This document shows positions 8,507 through 17,302 of a DNA stretch of 64,000 bases, in pieces. Below the pieces are notes generated by a model, which was not told the DNA's origin, searched no databases, and saw only the letters and a program-made list of their open reading frames with translations. This DNA comes from JAFDWI01 sp963764215 (GTDB lineage: Bacteria > Actinomycetota > Acidimicrobiia > Acidimicrobiales > Iamiaceae), in the NCBI GenBank assembly GCA_963764215.1, contig CAVXRS010000002.1, positions 186,001 through 250,000 of the forward strand, given 5' to 3'. The translations under genes were made by a program, and so were the position numbers. The stretch's first letter is position 1; the number at the start of each line of letters is the position of its first letter.

Positions 8507-8857
8507 TCACCTGGTGCGCCAACGACTCCACGGCGTGGTGCCCTCGATCTCTATTTCGAGTGAGAAACTCAGGACGATTCGGATCACCACGATCATCCCG
8601 AGCACCAGGACGCTCTCGAGGGTCGGGTCCACGATGATCGTGCGCACGATGTCCCCGACGATCAGCACCTCGAGGCCGAGCAGGATGACCCGTCCGAGGT
8701 TGCGACGCAGGTCGCGGTAGGCGTTCGATCGTGTCTCGGGACGGGCGGCCTTGATGGCGGCGGCGGTCAACGCACCGGCACCGCCGACGACCATGATGGC
8801 CGCTCCGAGGCCTTCGACGGCTTGCACCACATCCGAGATGAACTGGTCGTAGACCAC
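8507..8857 (-). CDS. DUF1622 membrane protein
   Basis: A 116-residue integral membrane protein with three hydrophobic segments: 'GAAIMVVGGAGALTAAAI', 'VILLGLEVLIVGDIVRTIIV' and 'VLVLGMIVVIRIVLSFSLEI'. The second and third carry the DUF1622 signature 'LGLE.LI..DIVRT....PT.ESV' and 'FSLE.EIEG'. Function is unknown throughout the family. The GTG start at 8857 is the first in-frame start that keeps the family N-terminus; the frame is open further upstream without family similarity. It converges with the small protein gene at 8487. Confidence 0.85.
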   Translation of the reverse strand: MVYDQFISDVVQAVEGLGAAIMVVGGAGALTAAAIKAARPETRSNAYRDLRRNLGRVILLGLEVLIVGDIVRTIIVDPTLESVLVLGMIVVIRIVLSFSLEIEIEGTTPWSRWRTR

Positions 8858-8916
8858 GCTCGATACTACGTCGGCACGACAAGCGGGCTGTCGACCGCCG
8901 ACCGTCGACGTTCGGG

Positions 8917-9390
8917 TCAGATGTCGGGGTGGCCGGTGGCGTCGTACAACCAGTGGAGGTCCGCGGTCAACAGACGTTCCTGCCAATCGGCGGGCGAGGA
9001 TCCCACCAGGGTGTTGTAGTCCCAGTAGTCCTTCCACATGGTGATGATCCCGTCGGTGACGTGCTGGACCGACACGAACGGCAGGGTTGCGGTTTCGCCG
9101 CCGGGCCAATGCCAGATCTCGGTGTGCTCGGTCATCACGATCGGCGGGTCGCTGATCACCACCGTGCGGGGCCCATGGTCGTACCCCGACAGCCCGTCGA
9201 GGCCGAGCCGCAGCCGGGCGATGATGTCGGCGGGGCCTTTCGCTGCGGTGCTTGGTCCGGTCGGCACGTCGAAGTAGATCGATTCGTCGCCGAAGAACGA
9301 CGCCACGTCGTCCCAGTCGCGCCGGTACAGCGCGGCCCAGAACGCCGCGGTGACCGACGCCGTGTCCATTTCGGAGCGCTCGGGGCTCAT
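8917..9390 (-). CDS. SnoaL/NTF2-like protein
   Basis: A 157-residue protein with the NTF2/SnoaL cone fold: 'TAAFWAALYRRDWDDVASFFGDESIYFDVP' (two halves of the opening helices), then 'IWHWPGGETATLPFVSVQHVTDG' and 'ITMWKDYWDY', the typical 'DG.I..W.DY.D' end of limonene-epoxide hydrolase-like and polyketide-cyclase-like proteins. The ATG at 9390 overlaps the stop of the upstream amidohydrolase (ATGA), so the pair is coupled. Family members isomerise, hydrate or cyclise small molecules; the substrate is unknown. Confidence 0.82.
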   Translation of the reverse strand: MSPERSEMDTASVTAAFWAALYRRDWDDVASFFGDESIYFDVPTGPSTAAKGPADIIARLRLGLDGLSGYDHGPRTVVISDPPIVMTEHTEIWHWPGGETATLPFVSVQHVTDGIITMWKDYWDYNTLVGSSPADWQERLLTADLHWLYDATGHPDI

Positions 9391-11110
9391 CGGGCCCCAC
9401 GCAACAGAACCCCGGGGCGTGCTTCGGTCGACTCGCCTTCTTCGGCGACGACTTCGCCGGATTTGATCGTCGCCACATAGCCGTCGGCCCGCTGGATCAG
9501 CCGACCCGCCCCGCCGGGCAGGTCGTTGGTCCACTCGGGTCGTCTGAGCTGGAGGCGCTCGAAGTCGATCACGTTCACATCACCGACTTTGCCGACTTCG
9601 AGGGTGCCCCGGTCTCCGAGGCCATACAGCGATGCGGTCGCGCCGGTCATCTTGTGCACGGCTTCGGACAATGACAACCGGTCCCCGGCGCGGTCGCGTG
9701 CCCAGTGGGTCAGCAGGAACGTGGTGGTCGACGCGTCGCACGTCTGGCCGGCGTGCGCGCCGCCATCGCCCAGCCCGAACACCGACCCGGGGTCGGTCAG
9801 CATGGCATGGACCGCATCGAGGTTGCCGTCGCTGTAGTTGAGCACGGGAGCGTTCAACAGTTCGTTCCCGTCGTCGACCAGCAGCAGCGTCGAGCAACAC
9901 CTCCCATTGTGATCGGCCCGACTCGGCCGCCATCGCCGCGATGCAACGGTCCTCGCCGGGTTCATAGTTCGGCGGATCACCCAAGGTGTAGGTGTTCGCC
10001 GGGTTCATGAACCCCATGACCACCTCGTCGCCTTCGAGGTCGTGCAGTTCGGCGAGCAACCGGGCGCGCACGGCAGGTTCGGACATCTTGCGCACCTGGC
10101 CGTCGTGGTCCAACAAGCCGATGCCCAGCTCGCCCCACGCCGCAGTGAACTGGGCCGGGTGGAACGTGTGCAGCCCCAACAGCAACGACACGGTCCGACC
10201 GTGGACCTGCGGACGCACCTGGGCGCCACCCTCGCGGGCGTCGGCGACCAGGTCCAGCAGGCGGCGCCACTGCACCGGATCGGCGTTGTTCTGGGTCGAG
10301 CGCGAAACTGACCGGCCGGCCGATCTCCTTGGACAGCCGCACCATCCAGTCGACTTCCTTGTCGGGGGCAACCAGGTCCTCACCGAGGGCACCCGCCGGT
10401 GCGAGTTCGAACACCCCGGTGCCCAGTTCGCCCAGCACGGCACCGATCCCGAACAGTTCGTCCTCGGCCGCGAAGGTGCCGGGCACCGGTTCGCCGTCGA
10501 TCGCCCGGTGGGCGAGCGTCCGGCTGGTCGAGAACCCGAGTGCGCCCGCTTCGATCCCTTCGCGCACGATCGCCGCCATCGCGTCGATGTCCTCGGCCGT
10601 GGCAGGCTGGTTGGACGCGCCGCGTTCGCCCATCACGTACGCGCGCACCGCGCCGTGGGGAACCTGGGTGGCGATGTCCATCACCCGCGGGGTGCGCTCG
10701 AGCGCGTCGAGAAACTCGGGAAATGATTCCCAGCGCCAGTCGATCCCGACCGAGAGTGCGGCTCCGGGGATGTCCTCGACGCCTTCCATGAGGCCGATCA
10801 ACCATTCGTGGCGGTCCGGTTTCACCGGCGCGAAACCGACCCCGCAGTTGCCCATCACCACCGTGGTCACCCCGTGCCAGCACGATGGCGTCAGGTACGG
10901 ATCCCAGGTCGCCTGTCCGTCGTAGTGGGTATGGATGTCGACGAAGCCGGGGGTGACGATCGCCCCTGTGGCGTCGATCTCCCGGCGTGCCTCACCGAGG
11001 TCCGGGCCCACCGCGACGATCACCCCGTCGGTGATGGCCACGTCCGCGGTCACCGGGTCGGCGCCGGTGCCGTCGACGACCGTGCCTCCGCGCACTACGA
11101 GATCGAACAT
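9387..11110 (-). CDS. N-acyl-D-amino-acid deacylase / D-aminoacylase-like amidohydrolase (two frameshifts)
   Basis: Once single extra bases near 10296 and 9889 are removed, the gene gives 573 residues, the usual length for this amidohydrolase group. Metal-binding features are intact: 'GFVDIHTHYDGQ' (HxH), 'TTVVMGNCGVGFAP' (the bridging Cys of D-aminoacylases) and 'SVFGLGDGGAHAGQ' near the end. It begins 'MFDLVVRGGTVVDGTGADP', the standard amidohydrolase N-terminal strand. The family releases D-amino acids from N-acyl forms, but many actinobacterial members have unknown amide substrates. It is coupled to the SnoaL-like gene by an ATGA overlap. The two breaks lie in ordinary conserved sequence and are more likely read errors than decay. 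Confidence 0.85.
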
Positions 11111-11272
11111 GTTGTTTCCTTTGGCCGGTTCGCGGGCCGACCCTACCAGCGGGCCTGGAGCTACGGGTGTCGAGCGGTGCGACCGATTCCGACTGCTTGA
11201 CGCGCTCCGCCGCGGTCGCCGAGTGGGCCTGGAAGACCAGGGCGGTGGGATCGCTCCCGTAGGATCGACATC

Positions 11273-13798
11273 GTGGACGAAGCACACCTCGAAGCCGTCG
11301 TCACCGGCTGGTTGGTCGAAGGCCCGGCGTCGATCGCCCAGCTCGCGGCCCGCGCGGTCGAAGCCGGCATCTTGGCCCCCGGTCTCGACGAGGACGGTTT
11401 CGAGCCCGAGGACTACATCGACGCGCTGAATGAACGCACCGACGCCTGGTGGACGATTTCATCCGACGACGGTGCGGACCTACTCGTGGCAACTCGTAGC
11501 TTCACCGACGACGGTCTGACCTTCACCCACCGCGTGACCGCCGCCGAGCTCGAAGCCGACGCGGTCTTGAAGCAGCCGGATCTGGTGGTGCTGTTCTGGG
11601 AGCACTTCGACGGCCTGGACCTGGCCGACGGTTCGGGGCCGATCCGGATGAGGATCGCCGAAGCGAACGGAACGACGCTGACCGGCCCGACCGGGTGGCT
11701 GGACGGCATCGAAGCCGACGACCTCGTGGCGTTCACGCGTACCGATGAGCGCGTATCGCTCCGAGTCGTGGCAGACGCCGATCTGGCTGACCCGACCGCG
11801 GAGCTCGAGGCCTTGCGTGCCGGGGCCAATACCTGGATTCCTCCGGGCCGCGGCATGGAGGAAGTACCGTTCATCCTGGACGCGCTCTGCCACGACCACG
11901 CGCTGTTCCACTCGCCGGTCCCCCCGGTCGTCGATCTGCTCGCCGAGATCGGACTGGAACGGCGAGGTCACGAATGGGGACCGGCAGACGAGCCGTGGCA
12001 CACGTTCGCTGAGCTGTTGGACCGAAACGAGAGCGCGATTCGCGACCAATATCGTCTGGACCGTTGCTGTGACCGGGCCTTTGAGCGCCTCGAGACCGCC
12101 TGGCGCGCGTTCTCGGCCGATCAACCGGTCGATGGTGCGGCGCTCGCCGACGATCTGGACCACGGCGCGGTTCCCGAAGCGTTCGCGCACGTTCATGCCG
12201 AGACGCCGACGAGCCTGGTCGGATTCGCAGATACGTTGGTTGCGTCTTCGCCAGACCGCCACGCGGCGCCGGCCCACGTTCTGGCCGGGTTGGCGCGGCT
12301 GCGTGCGGCCGATCCGGTCGCCGCACTCGAATCGTTCGAGCGAGCGGTGCATGCCGACCCTGCGGTGCTCGTCGGTGCCGAATGGCTGGCCCGCCTGGAG
12401 ATGGACCGGGGCAACGTCGACCGGGCCGCGACGGTGGCGGTGCGCGCCGGAGCCGACGAAGAGTTGACCGGATGGATCGCGAACGAACAGGCACGGCGAC
12501 GTGCCCTGCGTCCGAACGTGGGCCGCAACGATCGGTGCCCGTGCGGGTCCGGCCGCAAGTTCAAGCAGTGTTGCGCCCGCAAGTCCGTGCCGGATCTTGT
12601 CGACCGGGTGCCGTTCGTGTTGCAACGGATGGGGCATTTTGCCACCGGACCGGACGGTCACGAGGTGACTTTTTCGGTGATGGTGGCCGCCGCGGATCGC
12701 CACGACGACCTTCCCGCAACGATCCGTCGGTTCGCGACGGATCCGTTCCTGGTCGATGTCACCATCCACGAGGGTGGCCTGGGGGTCGACTACGTCGATC
12801 AGCGGGGGCCGTTGCTCCCCGACGATGAAGTCGCGCTCTTGGAGGCGGTGCTGTCCGAGCCACGGCGCCTGTTCGAGATCACCGACGTATCCCCGGGAGA
12901 GTCGCTCACCCTGCGGGACACCGCGACCGGTGCGGTCACCACGGCGCGTGAACGATCGGGCAGTCTGGACCGTTCACCGGGCGAGTTGTTGTTCGCGCGG
13001 ATGCTCACCGTCGACGGGACACCGGTGTTGTTCGGTGTCCCCCTTGCGGTGCCGTTGGTCGAGCGGGATCGGGTGTTGGCTCTGGTCGATGAAGAAGCCG
13101 ACGCCGAATCGTTGGCGGAGTGGTACGGGTCGCTGTTCCTGCCGCCGCGTATGACGAATCGGGAGGGCGAGGACCTGGTGTTCCGCCGCACCGTGTGTGC
13201 AGTCGATGCTGACTCAACAACCATCGAGGCGGTGCTCGATGACACCTTCGGACGCGACGGTGCAGAGCCGATGTGGCACGACCTGTTCGACCTGGGCACC
13301 GGTGCCGATGACGGCCCGGGCGAAGTGATCGTTCGTGGCACGCTGCGCATGGAGGAGGTGGGCCTGGTGGTGGAATCGAACTCGCGCGCTCGTCAGGATC
13401 GGCTGTTGGAAGAGCTGGACGAACTGTTCGAGTACGACGTCATCGACGACACCACACGCGCTATCGACGAGGTCGCCGCGACGGCCGACGAGCGCGACGG
13501 TGAGGGCGACGACGACGGTCCCGGGTTCGGCTTCGGATCGGGCTTCGACCTCGATGAACCACCGGCCGAGGTACGCGCCGCGGTCGAGACCCAGATGCAT
13601 GAGTACGAGCGACGCTGGGTGGACGAATCGATCCCCGCGCTCGGCGGGCTCACCCCGAATCAGGCGCTTGAAGATCCCACGCGCCGCGAGGATCTGTTCG
13701 CTCTTTTGCGCGACATGCACCAACATGAACCGTCCCCCGGCTGGATCGGCATGTCGGTGCACCGCATCGAGCAACACCTCGGTATCGAGCAGAGTTGA
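11273..13798 (+). CDS. Large SEC-C motif protein of unknown function
   Basis: An 841-residue soluble protein. The one recognisable module is a SEC-C zinc motif at residues 420-440, 'DRCPCGSGRKFKQCC', as at the C-terminus of SecA, where it binds zinc and ribosome or SecB partners. Before it lie about 400 residues of helix-rich, acidic sequence with a TPR-like stretch (residues about 340-410, 'HVLAGLARLRAADPVAALESF'). The C-terminal 60 residues, 'ESIPALGGLTPNQALEDP', resemble the end domain seen in other large SEC-C proteins. A GTG start follows TAGGAT by seven bases. It sits alone on its strand before the toxin-antitoxin patch. No function should be assumed. Confidence 0.8.
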   Translation: MDEAHLEAVVTGWLVEGPASIAQLAARAVEAGILAPGLDEDGFEPEDYIDALNERTDAWWTISSDDGADLLVATRSFTDDGLTFTHRVTAAELEADAVLKQPDLVVLFWEHFDGLDLADGSGPIRMRIAEANGTTLTGPTGWLDGIEADDLVAFTRTDERVSLRVVADADLADPTAELEALRAGANTWIPPGRGMEEVPFILDALCHDHALFHSPVPPVVDLLAEIGLERRGHEWGPADEPWHTFAELLDRNESAIRDQYRLDRCCDRAFERLETAWRAFSADQPVDGAALADDLDHGAVPEAFAHVHAETPTSLVGFADTLVASSPDRHAAPAHVLAGLARLRAADPVAALESFERAVHADPAVLVGAEWLARLEMDRGNVDRAATVAVRAGADEELTGWIANEQARRRALRPNVGRNDRCPCGSGRKFKQCCARKSVPDLVDRVPFVLQRMGHFATGPDGHEVTFSVMVAAADRHDDLPATIRRFATDPFLVDVTIHEGGLGVDYVDQRGPLLPDDEVALLEAVLSEPRRLFEITDVSPGESLTLRDTATGAVTTARERSGSLDRSPGELLFARMLTVDGTPVLFGVPLAVPLVERDRVLALVDEEADAESLAEWYGSLFLPPRMTNREGEDLVFRRTVCAVDADSTTIEAVLDDTFGRDGAEPMWHDLFDLGTGADDGPGEVIVRGTLRMEEVGLVVESNSRARQDRLLEELDELFEYDVIDDTTRAIDEVAATADERDGEGDDDGPGFGFGSGFDLDEPPAEVRAAVETQMHEYERRWVDESIPALGGLTPNQALEDPTRREDLFALLRDMHQHEPSPGWIGMSVHRIEQHLGIEQS

Positions 13799-13912
13799 GC
13801 GAAGGGACGCGGCCATCCTCATCGCGCAGGGCATCGGTGAGTCGGTGACCGGCACATTGCGGGCCGTGGCACGCCACCGAACGCCGTCGCCGATAGGAAC
13901 GGCTCCGACCGG

Positions 13913-14320
13913 TCAGAGATCGGGATGCGGCACGTCGATCACTTCGAGGCCGTCGATTCCCGAGAAGTCGTGCGGGTTGCAGGTGTGGATCGGCAGATCG
14001 TTCGCAACACAGACCGCGGCGATCATCGCATCGTACGCGCGGGCCGAAGACTTCCGGCCGGCCCGTCGCAGTGACGCTGCAACTCGGCCGAAGCTCCGGG
14101 CGGCCGCCGCATCGAAGGGCAACGGGTCGAAGTCGGCTTCTGCTTGTTGGACGTGTGCCTGACGAGCGGCGCGCTCCTCGTCGGTCGCAGCGACGAGCGG
14201 ACCCACGGAGAGTTCGGCCAGGGTGATGGTCGTGATCGAGGGCTCGGGCGGCAGCGTCGCGGGGTCGGCGATCCGACCCAACAGGAGCAACGTGGAGGTG
14301 TCGAGCACTCCCCGGGGCAT
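13913..14320 (-). CDS. PIN-domain toxin (VapC-type) of module 1
   Basis: A 135-residue PIN-domain ribonuclease. The acidic residues expected for the Mg-dependent site are visible: Asp in 'MPRGVLDTSTLLLL', Glu in 'TITLAELSVG', Asp in 'ARAYDAMIAAVCVAND', and an acidic/Asn C-terminal site in 'HTCNPHDFSGIDGLEV'. The ATG at 14320 lies one base after the antitoxin stop, so toxin is translated after antitoxin, the normal order. VapC toxins cleave tRNA or rRNA; the target here is unknown. It forms a module with the Phd/YefM-like antitoxin. Confidence 0.9.
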   Translation of the reverse strand: MPRGVLDTSTLLLLGRIADPATLPPEPSITTITLAELSVGPLVAATDEERAARQAHVQQAEADFDPLPFDAAAARSFGRVAASLRRAGRKSSARAYDAMIAAVCVANDLPIHTCNPHDFSGIDGLEVIDVPHPDL

Positions 14321-14321
14321 T

Positions 14322-14558
14322 TCAGAGCGTCGGATCGAGGACGTCGTCGACATCGCGGCGAAGGACTGCGGGATCGACGGGCGGGAGCTTGGCCCAACGG
14401 CGGCGGAGCTCATCGAGGGACCTGGCCGGTTGAGGGGCGGCAACGAGCTGGGCGACCGGCTTGCCGGAGCGGGTGACCGTCAGTTGCTCACCACGTTGTA
14501 CGCGTTCGACGACCTCGCCGCCGTGGTTCCTCAGATCCCGGATCGAGACGCATTCCAT
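14322..14558 (-). CDS. Phd/YefM-family antitoxin of module 1
   Basis: A 78-residue antitoxin with the Phd/YefM N-terminal DNA-binding fold, 'VSIRDLRNHGGEVVERVQRG' then 'LTVTRSGKPVAQLVA', and a disordered, acidic C-terminal toxin-binding tail. The ATG at 14558 is preferred over an in-frame TTG two codons upstream, because a TACAAT box ends six bases before it. A near-perfect 20-base inverted repeat overlaps that box and is the likely autoregulatory operator. Confidence 0.92.
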   Translation of the reverse strand: MECVSIRDLRNHGGEVVERVQRGEQLTVTRSGKPVAQLVAAPQPARSLDELRRRWAKLPPVDPAVLRRDVDDVLDPTL

Positions 14559-14564
14559 GACCAA

Positions 14565-14585
14565 ATTGTATCACGCGTGAGACAA
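14565..14585 (-). promoter_or_regulatory. Autoregulated promoter/operator of toxin-antitoxin module 1
   Basis: TCACGCGTGA (14571-14580) is a perfect 10-base palindrome. With flanking TTGT and ACAA it makes a 20-base inverted repeat (14566-14585) with one mismatched pair. It overlaps a TACAAT -10 box (complement of 14565-14570) that ends six bases before the antitoxin ATG. An antitoxin or antitoxin-toxin complex bound here would block its own promoter. Confidence 0.65.
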
Positions 14586-14687
14586 GCGGCGATGAGCCGG
14601 GTCCCGGCGCGCCCGGACCCAACGCAAGCGCCCACAATCGACGGAATCTTCCTTATCAGACGGACTTCTCACCAGTACGGTGGACCC

Positions 14688-14929
14688 ATGGCGCTCAACG
14701 TCAAAGACCCCCGCCACCGACCGGCTCGGTCGGGAACTGGCGCAACTGACCGGTGAGACGATCACCGACACGGTGCGTCGTGCGATCGAAGAACGCCTCG
14801 CCCGAGTGCAGGCCCGGAACCTGGTCGCATCCCAAGGCGACCAACTCCACGAGCTCATCGCACGGGGTCGCGCCCCGCGCGACCGTCGAGGAGATCATCG
14901 GCTACGGCGAATCGGGCCTGCCCAGGTGA
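14688..14929 (+). CDS. VapB-type antitoxin (PSK-like transcription-factor family), module 2 (two frameshifts)
   Basis: After removing one base from each of two C runs (CCCCC at 14708-14712 and CCCC at 14873-14876), the frame encodes 79 residues: 'MALNVKDPATDRLGRELAQ', then 'TGETITDTVRRAIEERLARV' and a C-terminal 'ATVEEIIGYGESGLPR'. This matches the Rv0623/VapB30-type antitoxins, an N-terminal ribbon-helix-helix with a toxin-binding tail. The restored stop overlaps the toxin GTG by four bases (GTGA). Both breaks being in homopolymers of C suggests read errors rather than a dead antitoxin, which would leave an unguarded toxin. Confidence 0.78.
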
Positions 14930-15324
14930 GCATCGCGGTCGACACCTCCGCGGTGGTCGCGGTGGTCCTGGGCGAGTCCGACGCCGAGCAGTTCGCGGCA
15001 ACCATGTCGATGAACGCCGGTGACGCTTCGATCTCGGCTCCGACCTTGGTGGAAGCCATGATCGTCGTCGAGGCCCGCCACGGGCCCGAAGCAGCCAGTG
15101 ACTTCCAAAAGCTGCTCGCCACCACCGGAACACACATTGCCGACTTCGATGCCGAACAGGCGGAGCTCGCGTTCTCAGCATGGCGACGCTTCGGAAAGGG
15201 CCGGCACCCGGCGTCCCTGAACCTTGGCGACTGCTTCGCCTACGCACTGGCCAAGCAGACCGGTTCAGCGCTGCTGTTCGAGGGCAATGACTTCGACCAG
15301 ACCGACATCGCCCGCGCCGGATGA
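14926..15324 (+). CDS. PIN-domain toxin (VapC-type) of module 2
   Basis: A 132-residue PIN ribonuclease with the full acidic set: Asp in 'SIAVDTSAVVAVVLGE', Glu in 'APTLVEAMIVVEAR', Asp in 'SLNLGDCFAYALAK', and a C-terminal Asp pair in 'LLFEGNDFDQTDI'. It starts at a GTG that overlaps the antitoxin stop. It is closest in pattern to Rv0624/VapC30-type toxins, and unlike the PIN protein of module 1, so the two modules are not a recent tandem duplication. The RNA target is unknown. Confidence 0.9.
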   Translation: MSIAVDTSAVVAVVLGESDAEQFAATMSMNAGDASISAPTLVEAMIVVEARHGPEAASDFQKLLATTGTHIADFDAEQAELAFSAWRRFGKGRHPASLNLGDCFAYALAKQTGSALLFEGNDFDQTDIARAG

Positions 15325-15496
15325 TGCTGCCTGCGGGTACGTCGCCAGGCTCGGTGCGCGGGCACCTGGCAAACTCGACCGTGGTGGGTTGTGCGTGAGA
15401 CGGCTGCAAGTTCACCACGTTCGACGAATTGGCACGCCCCGCCTGCCGCGTCTGGCACTAGCGTCACGGTGATGAACACGTCTGTGATGGTGCGTC

Positions 15497-15907
15497 GTGC
15501 CCGCCTCGGAGGGTCCGTGGGGCTGGCACCGTCTGGGGTCGACCTGGGCTGAAAGGATCGTCGCCGATGCGGGGATCTCTCCCGGTGACCTGGTCCTCGA
15601 CATCGGGGCGGGAACTGGCGCGCTGACACGCCCGCTGGTCGCCGCGGGCGCTCGAGTGATTGCTGTGGAATTGCACCCGAAGCGGTTGGCGACGTTGCGC
15701 GAGATGTTCGCCGATGCTCCGGTGACGGTTGTGAGGGCCGACGTGCGGGATCTTCGTCTGCCACGGCGGCCGTTCCGGGTGGTCGCGAACCCACCTTATG
15801 GTCTCACCACTGCGGTGATCCGGCGGCTGCTCGCCCACGGGTCGCGGCTGGTGCGAGCCGACCTGGTCGTGCAAGTTGGCGAATGCTCCTGGGGTCAGCT
15901 CGGGTGA
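15497..15907 (+). pseudogene. C-terminally truncated Erm-like 23S rRNA adenine dimethyltransferase
   Basis: A 136-residue fragment of an Erm/KsgA-type methyltransferase. It contains the N-terminal 'GPWGWHRLGSTWAERIV' typical of actinobacterial Erm(37)-like proteins, the SAM-binding motif I 'VLDIGAGTGALTRPLV', the acidic motif 'AVELHPKRLATLR' and the catalytic motif IV 'VVANPPYGLTTAVIRRLL'. Full enzymes are roughly 250-280 residues. This one loses similarity after 'ADLVVQ' (about 15870) and runs out against the convergent HNH gene, with which its last 13 bases overlap. The substrate-binding C-terminal domain is absent, so methylation and macrolide resistance are unlikely. Confidence 0.75.
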
Positions 15908-17088
15908 CCTGACGCGGCGGCAGAGGAGATCTTGCCGGCGGCTTTGGCTCGGTTGTGGGGGCCGCAGAGGCGTTGGAGGTTGGCGATGGTGGTTGGTCCG
16001 GCGGTGGTGTAGGGCTGGATGTGGTCGTATTCGAGGAAGGTGCGGGCGTGACAGCCGGGTTGGGCGCATTCGGGGTGGCGGGCGTCGGCGATGCGGCGTT
16101 GTCGGCGGGTGGGGAATCGTCGTCTGGGGCTGGCGTCGACGGGTTGGCGGCGGGTGTCGTGGAGGAGGAGCGACACGAACGCGTCGGGCAGCATGGCGGT
16201 GACGGAGTGATCCGACAGGGGGGTGCCGTCGGTGAGGGTGTTGCCGTTGGCGGCGACGTGGACGACGACTTCGGCTTGCACTGCGGGGGTCTTGTTGTCG
16301 CCTGGTGGGGTGGTGACGATGGTGACCAGGGCGTCGGCGCGTTGTTGTGCGAGCGATGGGTGGTGGTCGGGCGTGGGTGTGCCCGCGTCCGCGGACGCGT
16401 CGGCCGGGTTGTCTGGGGTCGGGTCGACGGGGAGTGGTCGTGTCCGGGTGACGTGGGTGTCGATCACCGCGCAGAGCGCGCCGGCGGCGGCTGGGGTGAG
16501 TCGGGCGGTGAGGATGACGGTGCCGTCGGGTTCGGTTCGCCACGAACACGACCGGGCGTCGCGTTGACGTTGGGCGAGCAGGTCGGGGTCTTCGTGGCGG
16601 TGGGACCAGGCGGCGATCGCCGCGCCGAGCCGTCCGGCCGGGGTGGATGCGGCGATGTCGATCAGCTCGGCGGCGTTGGTGGTGGTGAGGCTGGGGACGA
16701 GCACCCGGGCTTTCGCGTAGCTGATCTCGCCGTTACGCATGGCCGCGTCGAGTTCGGGATGGGCGCGCAGGGCCCTGGCGACGCGGACTTGGGTGCGGGC
16801 GGTCGAGATTTCGATGTCGCACAGGTCCGCGAGCCACGCAGCACAGGACAGCGCACCCCAGGTGGCCCAGGCGTCTCGTGCGTCGAACTCGCCGACGAGG
16901 ACGAGCAGTTCGTAGGTGCCCGCGGCGAGGCGTTGGGTGAGCTCGACCAGTTCGGCTTCGAGCCGTTCGGTGGGCAGCTCGCCGACGCCGGCCCGGCGCG
17001 CCCGCGGGCGCGTCGCAGGTCCGGATTCGAAGATCCGGTCGTGTGACTGGTTCCCGGCTTCGGGTGCTGTCGTTGTTGGTGCGGTCAT
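15895..17088 (-). CDS. DUF222 / HNH endonuclease-domain protein (13E12 repeat family)
   Basis: A 397-residue protein of the family multiplied in mycobacteria as '13E12 repeats'. DUF222 occupies about residues 40-290, with the signature 'WATWGALSCAAWLADLCDIE' and 'VARALRAHPELDAAMRNGE'. The C-terminal HNH nuclease core spans about 335-390, with 'RRRIADARHPECAQPGC' followed by 'EYDHIQPYTTAGPTTIANL' and 'CGPHNRAK'. The family is widespread, often multicopy and presumed mobile, with no proven function. The start ATG has GGGAG upstream, and just beyond it lies a perfect SOS-box inverted repeat, so expression should be induced by DNA damage. It lies tail-to-tail with a truncated erm. Confidence 0.9.
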   Translation of the reverse strand: MTAPTTTAPEAGNQSHDRIFESGPATRPRARRAGVGELPTERLEAELVELTQRLAAGTYELLVLVGEFDARDAWATWGALSCAAWLADLCDIEISTARTQVRVARALRAHPELDAAMRNGEISYAKARVLVPSLTTTNAAELIDIAASTPAGRLGAAIAAWSHRHEDPDLLAQRQRDARSCSWRTEPDGTVILTARLTPAAAGALCAVIDTHVTRTRPLPVDPTPDNPADASADAGTPTPDHHPSLAQQRADALVTIVTTPPGDNKTPAVQAEVVVHVAANGNTLTDGTPLSDHSVTAMLPDAFVSLLLHDTRRQPVDASPRRRFPTRRQRRIADARHPECAQPGCHARTFLEYDHIQPYTTAGPTTIANLQRLCGPHNRAKAAGKISSAAASGHPS

Positions 17089-17102
17089 GGGATACTCCCG
17101 TC

Positions 17103-17138
17103 GTTTCTACAATCGAACGTAAGTTCGATTGTAGAAAC
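17103..17138 (-). promoter_or_regulatory. LexA SOS box inside a perfect 16-bp inverted repeat
   Basis: TCGAAC-GTAA-GTTCGA (17113-17128) fits the actinobacterial LexA box TCGAAC-N4-GTTCGA exactly. It is the centre of a longer perfect inverted repeat, with arms 17103-17118 and 17123-17138 separated by GTAA. The arms contain TACAAT on both strands, so LexA would cover a -10 element. It lies 14 bases upstream of the HNH gene start. Confidence 0.8.
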
Positions 17139-17302
17139 TGGTTGGGACACTTTCGGGCCGAAACCAGACCGCATCCGGCAAGAAATCTCAGCAAGTTTCC
17201 GACGGTGGGCGCGCCCGCGGGCGCGCCTGGTTGGGCGAACCAGTGCACACTGGGTTGCCAGTGCCTCGACAACCGCGGCCGCATTGCAAGGGGACCACGC
17301 TG

